From NCBI GenBank assembly GCA_035288045.1, contig DATEBA010000007.1:1-23889 (forward strand): DNA of 23,889 nt, given 5' to 3'. The notes below the pieces were generated by a model. The model saw only the letters and a list, made by a program, of their open reading frames with translations, was not told the DNA's origin and did not search any database. The stretch's first letter is position 1; each line of letters starts with the position of its first letter. Positions 1 through 8,241 of the stretch are shown in pieces. Origin of the DNA: DATEBA01 sp035288045 (GTDB lineage Bacteria; Actinomycetota; UBA4738; HRBIN12). Made by a program: the position numbers and the translations under genes.

Positions 1-1275
1 CGCGGGTTGCGGAGGAGGCGCTGCGGCCTGAGGGGGTGCGGGCTCGGGAGCCGGCGGAGCCGCCTGCGGGGGGGTGGGCTCCTCGTGCGGCGGAGCCGGG
101 GAAGGCGACGTGGGCTGGGCGACGGGCTCGGAGGTCGCCGACGCACCCGCCGCCTCCTCGCCGATGACCCGTTCCACCTCGGCCAGCGTGGTGAGCCCTT
201 CCGCGACCAGGTCCAGGGCTCCCTCCAGCATCGACCGCATCCCGTCCTCGCGGGCCCGGACCATCAGGTCCATGTGCGCCGCTTCCGCCGCCACCATCTT
301 GAGCAGCTCCTGGGTCGGCAGGATCATCTCCACCACGTGGCGGCGGCCGCGGTACCCCGAGCCCCCGCACTGGTCGCACCCCGCGGCCCGCATGACGGGC
401 TGCGCGCCGAACCGCTTGGCCAGGACCGCCTCTTCGGGCGAGAGGTCTCCCTCGATGGGCTGGGCGCAGTCGGTGCAGAGCGTGCGCAGGAGCCGTTGGG
501 CCAGGGCTCCTCGGAGGGTCTCGGAGATGGTCGCCGCGTCCAGTCCCAGGTCCAGGAACCGGCGCACCGACCCGACGGCGTCGTTGGCGTGGACGGTGGC
601 CAGCACCAGGTGCCCGGTCAGGCTCGCCTGGGCAGCCGTCTCGGCGGTCGCCTGGTCGCGGATCTCGCCCACGAAGATCACGTCGGGGTCCTGGCGGATC
701 ACGTGCTTGAGGGCGCTCCCGTAGGAGTCGGTGTCCAGCCCGATCTCGCGCTGCTGGATCAGCGACAGGCTGTCCTCGTGGACCACCTCGATCGGGTCCT
801 CGATCGTGACGATGTGCGCACGCCGCGTGTTGTTGATGTGGCCGATCATCGCGGCGATCGTCGTGGTCTTTCCCGTGCCGGTCGGTCCGGTTATGAGGAT
901 CAGCCCGCGGGCCGAGTCGGCGAGCGTTCGCATGACGGGCGGGAGCCGCAGCTCCTCGAACGTCGGGATGTCCGATCGCACGCGACGAAGGGCAAGCCCC
1001 ACCACCCCGCGCTGCCGGTACACGTTGATCCGGAACCGGCCGATGCCAGGCTCGGTGTGACCGAGGTCGGACTCGTTGTTGGCCAGGAACTCGCGCTTCT
1101 TGTGCTCGGGCATGAGCTGGTCCGCCGCGAACTCGGTGTCCCCAGGTGAGAGCTTCGGGAACGACGTCGGCTGAAGCTCGCCATCGACTCGGATGAAAGG
1201 CACGTTCCCGGCCTTCAGGTGTAGATCGCTCGCACCTTGCTCTACCGTGTATCTGAGCAGTTCCCGTACGTCCAT
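1..1275 (-). CDS. PilT/GspE-type secretion or pilus ATPase (3' end outside window)
   Basis: AAA-type ATPase of the type IV pilus / type II secretion superfamily, which powers assembly or retraction of pilus-like filaments from the cytoplasmic face. The reverse-strand reading is open from ATG at 1275 to the window edge (425 codons). It begins PilT-like (ASDLHLKAG near residue 15), then has Walker A GPTGTGKTTT (about 130-139), an Asp box (VTIEDPIE), Walker B (DVIFVGEIRD) and a His box (ATVHAND). It differs from ordinary PilT in carrying two CxxC pairs (CTDC and CDQC, followed by GYRGR), the zinc-binding motif usual in GspE/PilB. After about residue 370 it becomes a Pro/Ala/Glu-rich, probably disordered tail that runs off the left edge. 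GGGGGAG lies about 5 nt before the ATG. It is divergent from the Nudix gene. Family is secure; whether it extends or retracts a filament cannot be told. Confidence 0.9.
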   Translation of the reverse strand, partial: MDVRELLRYTVEQGASDLHLKAGNVPFIRVDGELQPTSFPKLSPGDTEFAADQLMPEHKKREFLANNESDLGHTEPGIGRFRINVYRQRGVVGLALRRVRSDIPTFEELRLPPVMRTLADSARGLILITGPTGTGKTTTIAAMIGHINNTRRAHIVTIEDPIEVVHEDSLSLIQQREIGLDTDSYGSALKHVIRQDPDVIFVGEIRDQATAETAAQASLTGHLVLATVHANDAVGSVRRFLDLGLDAATISETLRGALAQRLLRTLCTDCAQPIEGDLSPEEAVLAKRFGAQPVMRAAGCDQCGGSGYRGRRHVVEMILPTQELLKMVAAEAAHMDLMVRAREDGMRSMLEGALDLVAEGLTTLAEVERVIGEEAAGASATSEPVAQPTSPSPAPPHEEPTPPQAAPPAPEPAPPQAAAPPPQPA

Positions 1276-1438
1276 CGGCTCCCCCGATCCCTTCCCGTTC
1301 GGTCGGGTGACGCGGCCCCCGTTCAGTTTTCGGCCACCAGAGCACAACGTTGAGTCCCACTTCCTTCGGCCGCAAGCTACGCCCCCGCATACAATTCCGC
1401 TCGCCGGGGTCGGGCGTGCCCCCGTCGTGCCCGGCGGC
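1276..1438. other. Divergent intergenic region, secretion ATPase / Nudix
   Basis: This 163-bp spacer separates the divergent ATPase and Nudix genes and should hold promoters for both. The only motif I can point to is TACAAT at 1390-1395 on the plus strand, a plausible -10 box for the Nudix gene if translation starts at GTG 1439. No good -35 partner is visible at 16-18 bp. An open plus-strand frame crosses the region and overlaps the ATPase start, but it does not look coding. Confidence 0.3.
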
Positions 1439-1999
1439 GTGCCCAGTGGGCCGGACGAGGAGGCGAGCGAGACGACCAGGAGACCCCCCCGTCGTGCCAA
1501 GCCGGGCCCCAAGACGGTTGGGGCGAAGAATCGCCCGACCGCCGCCCGGAGGAAGCCGGCCTCGACCCAGATGCCGCCCTCGCGACGCGAGGTTTCGGCC
1601 GGCGGAGTCGTCTACCGCCGCACCCGCAAAGGAGCCAGCGTCGCGCTGGCCGCGCGTCGCACGCAGAAGGGGAAGCTCGTCTGGGGTCTCGCCAAGGGCC
1701 TGATCGAGCCCGGAGAGACGCCCGAGCGGGCCGCGATCCGCGAGGTTAGGGAGGAGACGGGCCTCGAGGCGATGATCGAAGCATCGCTCGGGACCACGCG
1801 CTACTTCTACGTCTGGGACGGGGTGCGGGTCCGCAAGTCCGTCCACTTCTTCCTGATGCGGGCGACCGGCGGCGACGTGCGCGACCGCGACGAGGAGATG
1901 GAGGACGTCCGCTGGTTCCCGCTCGATCGGGCACTGAAGGAGGCGGCCTACCGCGGTGAGCGCGTCGTTCTCGCGCGGGCGGCGGAGCTCCTTTCGTGA
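1439..1999 (+). CDS. Nudix hydrolase (MutT family)
   Basis: Hydrolase of nucleoside-diphosphate-linked substrates (house-cleaning or 8-oxo-dGTP type). The Nudix box is complete and canonical: G-x5-E-x7-REVREETGL, in the stretch GLIEPGETPERAAIREVREE. The fold begins at SAGGVVYRR. The start is uncertain. ATG at 1571 gives a 142-residue protein that is nearly all Nudix domain. GTG at 1439 (used here) adds a 44-residue Lys/Arg/Pro-rich tail whose codons keep the GC-rich third positions of real coding sequence. The stop overlaps the next start as GTGA, so it is translationally coupled to the TSUP gene. Its place ahead of the DUF6049 and murJ genes matches mycobacterial mutT4 (Rv3908) by synteny. 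The true substrate cannot be inferred. Confidence 0.88.
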   Translation: MPSGPDEEASETTRRPPRRAKPGPKTVGAKNRPTAARRKPASTQMPPSRREVSAGGVVYRRTRKGASVALAARRTQKGKLVWGLAKGLIEPGETPERAAIREVREETGLEAMIEASLGTTRYFYVWDGVRVRKSVHFFLMRATGGDVRDRDEEMEDVRWFPLDRALKEAAYRGERVVLARAAELLS

Positions 2000-2763
2000 C
2001 ACCTATCCGGTTCATCATTGCAGCCCTCTCGGGACTCGCGGCCGGCGTCCTGTCGGGGGCCCTCGGGGTAGGCGGCGGCATCCTCGCGCAACCGGCGCTG
2101 CGCCTCCTGCTCGGCGCACGGGAGATCGTGGCGGTCGCCACACCGCTACCGATGATCCTTCCAACGGCGCTGACCGGCGCCCTCACCTACCGCAAGGCCG
2201 GCGAGGTCGACCTGCGCGCCGCCGGGTGGATGGCCCTTCCCGGAGGGCTCGGCGCGATCGCGGGAGCGCTCCTGACCAAGGTCGTGGAGCCGGGCGTCCT
2301 CCTGGTGCTCACCGCCGCACTCCTCGCGTGGCAATCGGCGAACGTGATCCGCCGAGGGCGCGTCCACGAGGTCGCTCCTCACAACGTCCCCGGGTGGCGG
2401 TTCGCCGTGCTCGGTCTCGGTGCAGGAGCCCTCTCGGGGCTGCTGGGGATCGGGGGCGGCCTCATCATGGTGCCCGTGCTCGCCGGGTTCGTGGGCATGC
2501 CGCTCAAGCGCGCGCTCGGCACCTCGCTCGTCGCGATCGTCGCGATCGTAGTGCCCGGCACGGTCGTCCATGCGATCCTCGGGCACGTCCATTGGGGCCT
2601 GTTCCTGGCGCTCACGCTCGGGGCGGTGCCGGGGGCGCGGATCGGCGCACGCCTCGCGCTTGCGGCAAGGGAGCACCGCCTACGAGTGTTCGTCGGCTCG
2701 GCGATGATGGCGCTCGCCGGGTTCTACGGCCTCCGGGAGCTGGTGCTGCTCCTGCAGGGTTGA
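1996..2763 (+). CDS. TSUP-family membrane transporter (TauE/SafE)
   Basis: Polytopic membrane protein of the sulfite exporter TauE/SafE (TSUP) family, which moves small organic or sulfur-containing anions across the cytoplasmic membrane. The 255-residue chain is hydrophobic throughout, about eight predicted segments. It shows the two-fold internal repeat of the family: a glycine-rich loop GALGVGGGILAQP near residue 24 and its counterpart GLLGIGGGLIMVP near residue 147. Translation starts at a GTG overlapping the Nudix stop by 4 nt. It ends 22 nt before the DUF6049 gene, so the genes are probably one transcript. This gene is not part of the equivalent mycobacterial cluster, so it is a lineage-specific insertion. 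The substrate is unknown; a sulfur compound is only a family-level guess. Confidence 0.88.
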   Translation: MTPIRFIIAALSGLAAGVLSGALGVGGGILAQPALRLLLGAREIVAVATPLPMILPTALTGALTYRKAGEVDLRAAGWMALPGGLGAIAGALLTKVVEPGVLLVLTAALLAWQSANVIRRGRVHEVAPHNVPGWRFAVLGLGAGALSGLLGIGGGLIMVPVLAGFVGMPLKRALGTSLVAIVAIVVPGTVVHAILGHVHWGLFLALTLGAVPGARIGARLALAAREHRLRVFVGSAMMALAGFYGLRELVLLLQG

Positions 2764-2785
2764 CCGATAGGATAAGCCGGCCGCG

Positions 2786-4801
2786 ATGAGCATCCGCAGA
2801 CCCGCCCTGGCCCTGATCGCGTCCCTCCTGGTCGGGCTCCTGACTCCGGGAGCATCGGCCCAGGAGCCGTCGGCCGCCCGCCTCACGCTCCTGCACCAGA
2901 CACCGTGGAATTCCCCGAAGGAACAGGTCGTGCGGGTGGACGTCCTCGCCACCAACGAGGGCTCGGCACCGCTCGAGGAGTTGTCGCTTGGGATCGCCCT
3001 CTACGGGGCGGTCCGCACCCGCACCGACTACGAAGCATCCCTGGAGGCCGACCCGCCAGCGGAGCCCGTCTGGGCAAGGTTGCAGGAGGTGGAAGGCTTG
3101 CTCCTGCCGGAGGAAGGCCGCACGCTCCAGGTCGAGGTCCCGCTCGACGTCTTCGGCGTCGACCAGTTCGCGTCGTTCATCTATCCACTCAAGCTCGAGC
3201 TGCGCAGCCAAGGCCTGCCGATCGCGGTCCTGCGGACGCCCGTCATATACCTGGTCGAGGAGCCCCAGACACCGCTGACGCTCTCGTGGTCCCTGGTGCT
3301 CCACCACCCATACGTCGTCGGCCCCGACGGGACCTTCACCTCGACGGCACTAGAGGAGGCCGTGCTGGAGGGCGGATCGGTGGCATCGGTCGTCGCAGCC
3401 CTGGAGAAGCTCATCGAGGAACCGCGCCCGATCGACCTGGTCGTGTCGCCGCCTCTCATGCTGCAACTCGAGCGGATGGCGACCGGCTACGCCGTCGTCG
3501 ATGAGGGCGCCACGCGGACCGTGGCCGCGGGCGAGGGCGGAGCGGCAGCAGCAGAGGCGGCGATCGAGGCGCTACGGCGCGTCGCCGGCTCGCCAGCCGT
3601 CGAAGTGACGGCCTTCCCCTTCTCCGCGGTGCCGGTGCCGTCCCTCCTCGACAGCGGGCTCGGCACAGACCTCGAGGTGCAGCTCGAGCGGGGCCGCGCG
3701 GTCGTCCGCCGCGTCCTCGAGGTGAGCCCCCGAGCCGACGTCTTCAAGCCGCCTGCCTCCGCTCTCGACGAAGACGCCCTGGCGAAGATCGAGGCCGGCG
3801 GCGTGAACCTTCTCCTGCTCGAGCCCGCCGCCGTGCCGCCGGCGGAACAGCTGCTCGGATTCGCGCCGCCCGCGACCGCAGGCGTGGCGACCGGTACATC
3901 GACCGTCACTGCCGTCGTCGCCAACGAGAGCGTGCAGGAGATCCTCGCCTCGCCGGCGATGCCCGCCGATCCGTTCCTCGGGGCCCAGTCGGTCCTCGGG
4001 GAGATCGCCGCGATCTGGTTGGAGCAACCGAGCGTCGAGCGGGGATTGGCGATCCGGATACCCGAGACTTCGCCGGCGGAGTTGTACGGTCCCCTCCTGT
4101 TCCGGCTATCGCACTCCCCGTTCGTGCGAACCGTAACGGCGACGGACCTCGCCGAGGCGTTCCCGCCGGAAGGCCCGCCGAGCGCGCTCGTCGAGGTCAC
4201 GGCGGGCTCGTTTTCACGCAACTACGTGCTCCAGATCCGCGCGGCGCGTCGGCAGATAGACGCGTATCGATCGATGCTGGTCCGCACGACGCACTTCCCC
4301 GACGCGCTCGAGACCGTCCTCCTGCTAGCCGAGGGGGGGCAGTACATAGAAGACACGGCCGGGGGCCTGCGACTCATCTCCTGGGTCCACGACGCGCTTG
4401 ACGACGCGTTCGGAAAGGTCCGGGTCGAGACGAGCCAACAGATCACGCTCACGTCGGAGAGCGGCACCATCCCGCTGCGTCTCACCAACGACTCCGGCCG
4501 CCCCCTTCGCGTGGTCTTGGAGCTGCAGTCGCAGTCGCTGCAGATCCAGGGAGGTCCGATCCGCGAGCTCGAGCTCGACGAGGCGAGCCAGACGGTCACG
4601 TTCGATGTCGAGCTGCGCAGGACGGGCCTGTTCCCGGTGCCTGTCATCCTGCGCACGCCCTCCGGCCGGCCGTTCGCCCAGACGACGCTGGTCGTGCGCT
4701 CGACGGCGTTCAACCGCATCGCCCTGGTGGTCACGATCGCGGCGGCGGTTCTGCTCGTGTTCGCCTGGACCAGGAGGCTGCTTCGACGGCGGACGAGCTG
4801 A
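2786..4801 (+). CDS. DUF6049-type exported, membrane-anchored protein
   Basis: A 671-residue extracytoplasmic protein of unknown function, corresponding by position and architecture to mycobacterial Rv3909 (DUF6049), which always sits next to murJ. It has an N-terminal signal peptide (positive MSIRRP, hydrophobic core, likely cleavage after ASA near residue 26). A long ectodomain of mixed alpha/beta and beta-rich character follows. It ends in one hydrophobic anchor (about residues 645-662) and a short Arg-rich cytoplasmic tail, so the bulk faces outside. No cysteines or catalytic motifs were noticed. The consistent murJ linkage in actinobacteria suggests a role around lipid II export or envelope assembly, but that is inference from context only. 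Confidence 0.82.
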   Translation: MSIRRPALALIASLLVGLLTPGASAQEPSAARLTLLHQTPWNSPKEQVVRVDVLATNEGSAPLEELSLGIALYGAVRTRTDYEASLEADPPAEPVWARLQEVEGLLLPEEGRTLQVEVPLDVFGVDQFASFIYPLKLELRSQGLPIAVLRTPVIYLVEEPQTPLTLSWSLVLHHPYVVGPDGTFTSTALEEAVLEGGSVASVVAALEKLIEEPRPIDLVVSPPLMLQLERMATGYAVVDEGATRTVAAGEGGAAAAEAAIEALRRVAGSPAVEVTAFPFSAVPVPSLLDSGLGTDLEVQLERGRAVVRRVLEVSPRADVFKPPASALDEDALAKIEAGGVNLLLLEPAAVPPAEQLLGFAPPATAGVATGTSTVTAVVANESVQEILASPAMPADPFLGAQSVLGEIAAIWLEQPSVERGLAIRIPETSPAELYGPLLFRLSHSPFVRTVTATDLAEAFPPEGPPSALVEVTAGSFSRNYVLQIRAARRQIDAYRSMLVRTTHFPDALETVLLLAEGGQYIEDTAGGLRLISWVHDALDDAFGKVRVETSQQITLTSESGTIPLRLTNDSGRPLRVVLELQSQSLQIQGGPIRELELDEASQTVTFDVELRRTGLFPVPVILRTPSGRPFAQTTLVVRSTAFNRIALVVTIAAAVLLVFAWTRRLLRRRTS

Positions 4802-4863
4802 CGCCCGAGCCGGCGCTGCTGACACCGGGGGAGACGGCTGAGGCGTTCGCGCGCCACACGGCC

Positions 4864-6444
4864 GTGATGTCGCTCGGGACGGCGCTCTCCAGGCTCACGG
4901 GATACCTTCGGATCGGCGCGGCGGTCTACGCGCTCGGCGTCACCGTGGGCCGTCTCGGCGACACGTACAACACGGCGAACACGACACCGAACATCGTCTA
5001 CGAGCTCGTGCTCGGGGGGGTCCTATCGTCGGTGTTCGTTCCGGTTTTCGTGGAGTGGCTGAAGGAGCGCGGTCGCGACGAGGCCTGGGAGGTAGCGAAC
5101 CGCTTACTGACGGTCACGCTCGTGGCTCTCGCGACGATCACCGCTGTCGGCATCGTCGCGGCGCCGTGGATCATCCGCCTCTACACGCTTCGCTGGCCCG
5201 CGGACCAGCGCGCGGCCGCGCTCGACCTCGGCACGTTCTTCCTGCGGTGGTTCATGCCCCAGATCGTGTTCTACGGCATCGGGACCGTCGCCACCGGCCT
5301 GCTGAACGCGCACGGTCGGTTCGCGGCTCCCATGTTCGTGCCGATACTGAACAACCTCGCGGTGGTCGCGACCTTCCTCGCCTACGCGGCGATGGCGGGG
5401 CCCGAGCGCTCCGACCCCGCCGCGCTCTCGTCGCCCCAGAGGCTCGTTCTCGCGATCGGCACCACCCTCGGCGTCGTCGCGATGACCGCTGCGCTGTGGC
5501 CGTCGCTGCGCTCGATCGGTTTCCGGTTCCGTTGGAGGCTCGACGCCCGGCATCCGGCCGTGCGCAGGATAGCTCGGCTCGCCACGTGGACCGTGGTATA
5601 CGTCGCCGTCAACCAGATCGGGTATCTGATCGTGCCCGTCCTGGCCGGCGGACGGCAGGGCGGCTACACAGCGTACACGGCCGCGTTCATCCTCTTCCAG
5701 CTGCCGCACGCGATATTCGCGGTCTCGATCTTCACCGCGCTCCTGCCGTCGATGTCCTCGCGCTGGACAGACCGCGATGTCTCCGGCTTCCGAGACCTGC
5801 TCTCGCAGGGGGTCCGCACCACCGGCTTCCTCGTCGTCCCCGCAGCCCTCGGCTATCTGGTGCTTTCGGTCCCGATCGTCCGACTCCTCCTCGAGCACGG
5901 CGAGTCCGTGGCCGCCGACACCGAGCTCATCGCCGGGATGCTCGGGCTCTTCTCGCTCGGGCTGTTCTCGTTCTCCGTTTTCCAGCTGCTGCTGCGCGCG
6001 TTCTACTCGATGCAGGACACGCGAACCCCCGCACTCGTGAACGTGGCCGCGGTCGCGGTGAACGTCGCGGCCAACCTCCTGTACGTGTTCCCGCTCGGCC
6101 TCGGAGTCCGTGGACTTGCGCTCGGGCACGCGACCGCTTACACGTTCTCCGCCCTGGCCCTAGGCACGATCCTCCGCAAGCGCCTCGGGCGGCTGGACGG
6201 ACGCCGTATCGCGGCCTCCCTTGCCAAGATCGGGGCGGCGGCGAGCGCTACGGCCGCGACCGCCTGGCTCGCCTCACGTTGGATCGGGAACGCTCTAGGA
6301 ACCGCCGGCCTGGGTGCCCGTGCAGCCCAGGTCTTCGGGTCGATAGGGCTCGGGCTGCTTGTTTTCGGCGCCCTGGCGCTTATCTTCCGCATGGAGGAAG
6401 TCGATCCCATCAAGGGAGCACTCAAGGCGAGATTCAGGAGATGA
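4864..6444 (+). CDS. murJ: Lipid II flippase MurJ (MviN)
   Basis: Integral membrane flippase of the MOP/MATE-like superfamily that moves lipid II from the inner to the outer leaflet for peptidoglycan synthesis. The 526-residue chain has the typical opening (SLGTALSRLTGYLR), the conserved NTxPNIVYELVLGGVLSSVFVPVF region after TM1 and about 14 hydrophobic segments. It stops after the membrane domain, so the pseudokinase extension of mycobacterial MviN is absent. GTG 4864 and ATG 4867 are adjacent starts. Neither has a clear Shine-Dalgarno sequence, and the frame stays open upstream with family-like residues (FARHTAV) but no other start codon. The stop overlaps the following small gene as ATGA. 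Confidence 0.96.
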   Translation: MMSLGTALSRLTGYLRIGAAVYALGVTVGRLGDTYNTANTTPNIVYELVLGGVLSSVFVPVFVEWLKERGRDEAWEVANRLLTVTLVALATITAVGIVAAPWIIRLYTLRWPADQRAAALDLGTFFLRWFMPQIVFYGIGTVATGLLNAHGRFAAPMFVPILNNLAVVATFLAYAAMAGPERSDPAALSSPQRLVLAIGTTLGVVAMTAALWPSLRSIGFRFRWRLDARHPAVRRIARLATWTVVYVAVNQIGYLIVPVLAGGRQGGYTAYTAAFILFQLPHAIFAVSIFTALLPSMSSRWTDRDVSGFRDLLSQGVRTTGFLVVPAALGYLVLSVPIVRLLLEHGESVAADTELIAGMLGLFSLGLFSFSVFQLLLRAFYSMQDTRTPALVNVAAVAVNVAANLLYVFPLGLGVRGLALGHATAYTFSALALGTILRKRLGRLDGRRIAASLAKIGAAASATAATAWLASRWIGNALGTAGLGARAAQVFGSIGLGLLVFGALALIFRMEEVDPIKGALKARFRR

Positions 6445-6842
6445 CGAAGCTGCACGAAGACGAACGCGGGCTGCTCATGAAGGCCGTCGCCATAACCCTC
6501 GTGTTCCTGGTCGTGTTCGGCATCGCCGCCATCGACACCGGTTCGATCCTCGTGGCGAAGTACAACCTCACCCAGCTCGCCGAGCAGGCCGCCTTCGAGG
6601 GCGCCCTCGCCTACCGCACCGGACACGACAAGAGCAACGCTTGCGCTCGCGCGGAGAACGTCGTAGCCGAGCAGGATTCGGACGCCACACACCCGAGGAT
6701 CGGCTGGTGCGTGGTCGACTCGGACGGCGTCGTGACCATCACGCTCAAGAAGACCGCCAACACCTTCGTCGCCAAGCGCATCTCCTACTTCGAGGAGTTC
6801 ACGCACCTCCGGGCGACCGAGCAGTCCGGCGCGCCCAAGTAG
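6441..6842 (+). CDS. Small Tad-like (TadE/TadG N-terminal type) anchored protein
   Basis: A 133-residue protein with one N-terminal hydrophobic segment (about residues 13-36) preceded by DERG and followed by AIDTGS and AEQAAFEGALA. This is the layout of the Flp-pilus-assembly Tad-like N-terminal domain (DERG / hydrophobic / DxG / AAxxGA). The remaining ~95 residues should lie outside the membrane and contain two cysteines (C68 and C90). The ATG overlaps the murJ stop (ATGA), and the TAG stop abuts the sigma-factor ATG with no spacer, so it is translationally coupled on both sides. CAGGAG lies directly before the ATG. Mycobacterial murJ-sigM clusters have no gene here as far as I recall. Function unknown; a pseudopilin-like or envelope sensor role is possible but unproven. 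Confidence 0.8.
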   Translation: MTKLHEDERGLLMKAVAITLVFLVVFGIAAIDTGSILVAKYNLTQLAEQAAFEGALAYRTGHDKSNACARAENVVAEQDSDATHPRIGWCVVDSDGVVTITLKKTANTFVAKRISYFEEFTHLRATEQSGAPK

Positions 6843-7427
6843 ATGGACCCGAGCGACGAGGAGCTCGTCCGCGCATTCTCGGAGGGTGACCGCCCGGCGT
6901 TCGAGGAGCTCGTTCGCCGTCACGAGCGACGCGTCTACAACCTGGCGCTCCGGATGCTAGGCCGGGAGGAGGACGCTCGCGATGCGACTCAGGACGCGTT
7001 CCTGTCCGCGCTCCGGAAAGTCTCGTCATTCCGCGGCGATGCCGCCTTCACGACCTGGATGCACCGGGTCACCGTGAACGCCTGCTACGACATGCTCCGC
7101 AAGCGCGCACGGGGGCCACTCCTGGAGCTCGACTCGGAGCTGCCGCTTCCCGAGCCCCGCGCGGCTGCCGATCCAGCGGAGGCCGCGGTGGCAGGAGTGG
7201 ACGTGCGCCGGGCGCTCGTGCAGGTGCCCGAGGAGTTCCGAGCGGTCCTCGTGCTCCACGACGTTCAGGACATGGCCTACGACGATGTGGCCGCGGTCCT
7301 GGGCATCCCAGTCGGGACCGTGAAGTCGCGCCTGCACCGGGGCCGCGTGATGCTTGCCCGAGCCCTCGGCCACGGCACGGCCTGGGAACCTGCGGAGCGC
7401 CCCGCTCCGTCAGAGGGACAGTCATGA
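6843..7427 (+). CDS. sigM: ECF sigma factor, SigM-like
   Basis: Group 4 (extracytoplasmic function) RNA polymerase sigma factor of 194 residues. Region 2 (about residues 8-85) includes the -10-recognising stretch DATQDAFLSALRK and TTWMHRVTVNACYDMLRKR. After a Pro/Ala-rich linker, region 4 (about 118-175) ends in the helix-turn-helix GIPVGTVKSRLHRGR that reads the -35 element. The ATG directly abuts the preceding stop with no ribosome-binding site of its own, so its synthesis should depend on translation of the upstream gene. Its stop overlaps the anti-sigma start (ATGA). Position after murJ and before the anti-sigma and trxB/trxA genes matches mycobacterial sigM (Rv3911), the basis for the symbol. 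Confidence 0.93.
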   Translation: MDPSDEELVRAFSEGDRPAFEELVRRHERRVYNLALRMLGREEDARDATQDAFLSALRKVSSFRGDAAFTTWMHRVTVNACYDMLRKRARGPLLELDSELPLPEPRAAADPAEAAVAGVDVRRALVQVPEEFRAVLVLHDVQDMAYDDVAAVLGIPVGTVKSRLHRGRVMLARALGHGTAWEPAERPAPSEGQS

Positions 7428-8203
7428 GCCACCCCGAGGAACTGCTCGCCGGGTACGTGGAGGGGGCCCTCGAACAGCACGAACGCGCGATGGTCGAGGC
7501 GCACCTAGTCGCGTGCGACCTGTGTACCGAGGAGATCGGCCTCGCCGGGCGCGCCCGCGACGCGCTCGCCGCCCTTCCCGAGGAGACCGTGCCGCTGGGC
7601 GTCACAGGGCCGGTGCTCGCCGAGCTCTACGGCCGGGCGGCGGAGAGCGAGGAGCCCGCGTCCGTCGCGCGCCCCCACGAGCGGCGAGGCGGGTGGCCGG
7701 TCTGGGCCCCGAAGGCGCTGGCGGCCGCCGCGGCGATCGTCGGTCTCGGACTCTTCGGCGCGTACCTGCTCCCAAACGTCGGTGGCGCCGGTGATCAGGC
7801 GACCGACGTGTCGGCTGCGGCGCGGGCCGAGGGCGCACCCGCGGGCCCGGAGGAGTACGCCGCGGCGCCGACGCTCGAACGGCAGAACGTCGACTACGAC
7901 GGAGCGACGCTCGGTGCGCTGGCGCGCGAGGTAGCGGACGACCCACTCGGCTGGACGCAGCGGTCCGCGGCCGGCGACGGGAGCGGGGCTCTTGCGCTTG
8001 ATTGCGTCCGGCAGGGATCTTCGCTCACCGAGGCCGACCACGCGGTCCGCGTAATCGAGGCTACCTACGAAGGCAAGGGCGTCTACATCGGCGTGTTCCT
8101 CGAGTCGCCCACGCTCGGCGCGCCGGCGACCAAGGTCGTCATCTGGATCGTCGCCCGCGACGCCTGCACCCTCGTCTCCTACTCCCAGCAGCTCATCCGC
8201 TGA
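7424..8203 (+). CDS. Transmembrane anti-sigma factor with zinc-finger domain
   Basis: Membrane-bound partner that should hold the upstream sigma factor inactive. The N-terminal ~45 residues form a zinc-binding anti-sigma domain with the HxxxCxxC motif (H27, C31, C34). An Ala/Pro/Glu-rich linker leads to a single membrane helix (about 97-116). An outer domain of about 140 residues follows, with no recognised family. That ectodomain has two cysteines, C194 and C248, which could form a disulfide. The 4-bp overlap with the sigma gene is typical of co-regulated sigma/anti-sigma pairs. The sequence is longer than the mycobacterial counterpart as I remember it. The anti-sigma role is secure from motif plus context; the signal it senses is not known. 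Confidence 0.9.
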   Translation: MSHPEELLAGYVEGALEQHERAMVEAHLVACDLCTEEIGLAGRARDALAALPEETVPLGVTGPVLAELYGRAAESEEPASVARPHERRGGWPVWAPKALAAAAAIVGLGLFGAYLLPNVGGAGDQATDVSAAARAEGAPAGPEEYAAAPTLERQNVDYDGATLGALAREVADDPLGWTQRSAAGDGSGALALDCVRQGSSLTEADHAVRVIEATYEGKGVYIGVFLESPTLGAPATKVVIWIVARDACTLVSYSQQLIR

Positions 8204-8210
8204 CCCGCCC

Positions 8211-8241
8211 GGAATAGGTGGGCGTTTAGGCGTATGGGACA
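8211..8241 (+). promoter_or_regulatory. Candidate ECF-type promoter before trxB
   Basis: GGAATA at 8211-8216 and CGTATG at 8231-8236 resemble the GGAAY / CGT elements used by ECF sigma factors. The 14-nt gap between the hexamers is shorter than the usual spacing. Transcription would begin at about 8242, the A of the trxB ATG, giving a leaderless message; consistent with that, trxB has no Shine-Dalgarno sequence. Control of trxB by the sigma factor encoded upstream is an attractive inference, but the match is short and unverified. Confidence 0.35.

Noticed and set aside
7..1149. Long plus-strand reading frame of 380 codons
   Set aside because: Arg/Gly/Pro-rich low-complexity translation; it is the antisense shadow of the minus-strand ATPase, which has full family motifs.
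5055..6440. Upstream part of a 595-codon plus frame across murJ
   Set aside because: Out-of-frame within murJ with Arg-rich translation; only its last part from ATG 6441 is a real gene.
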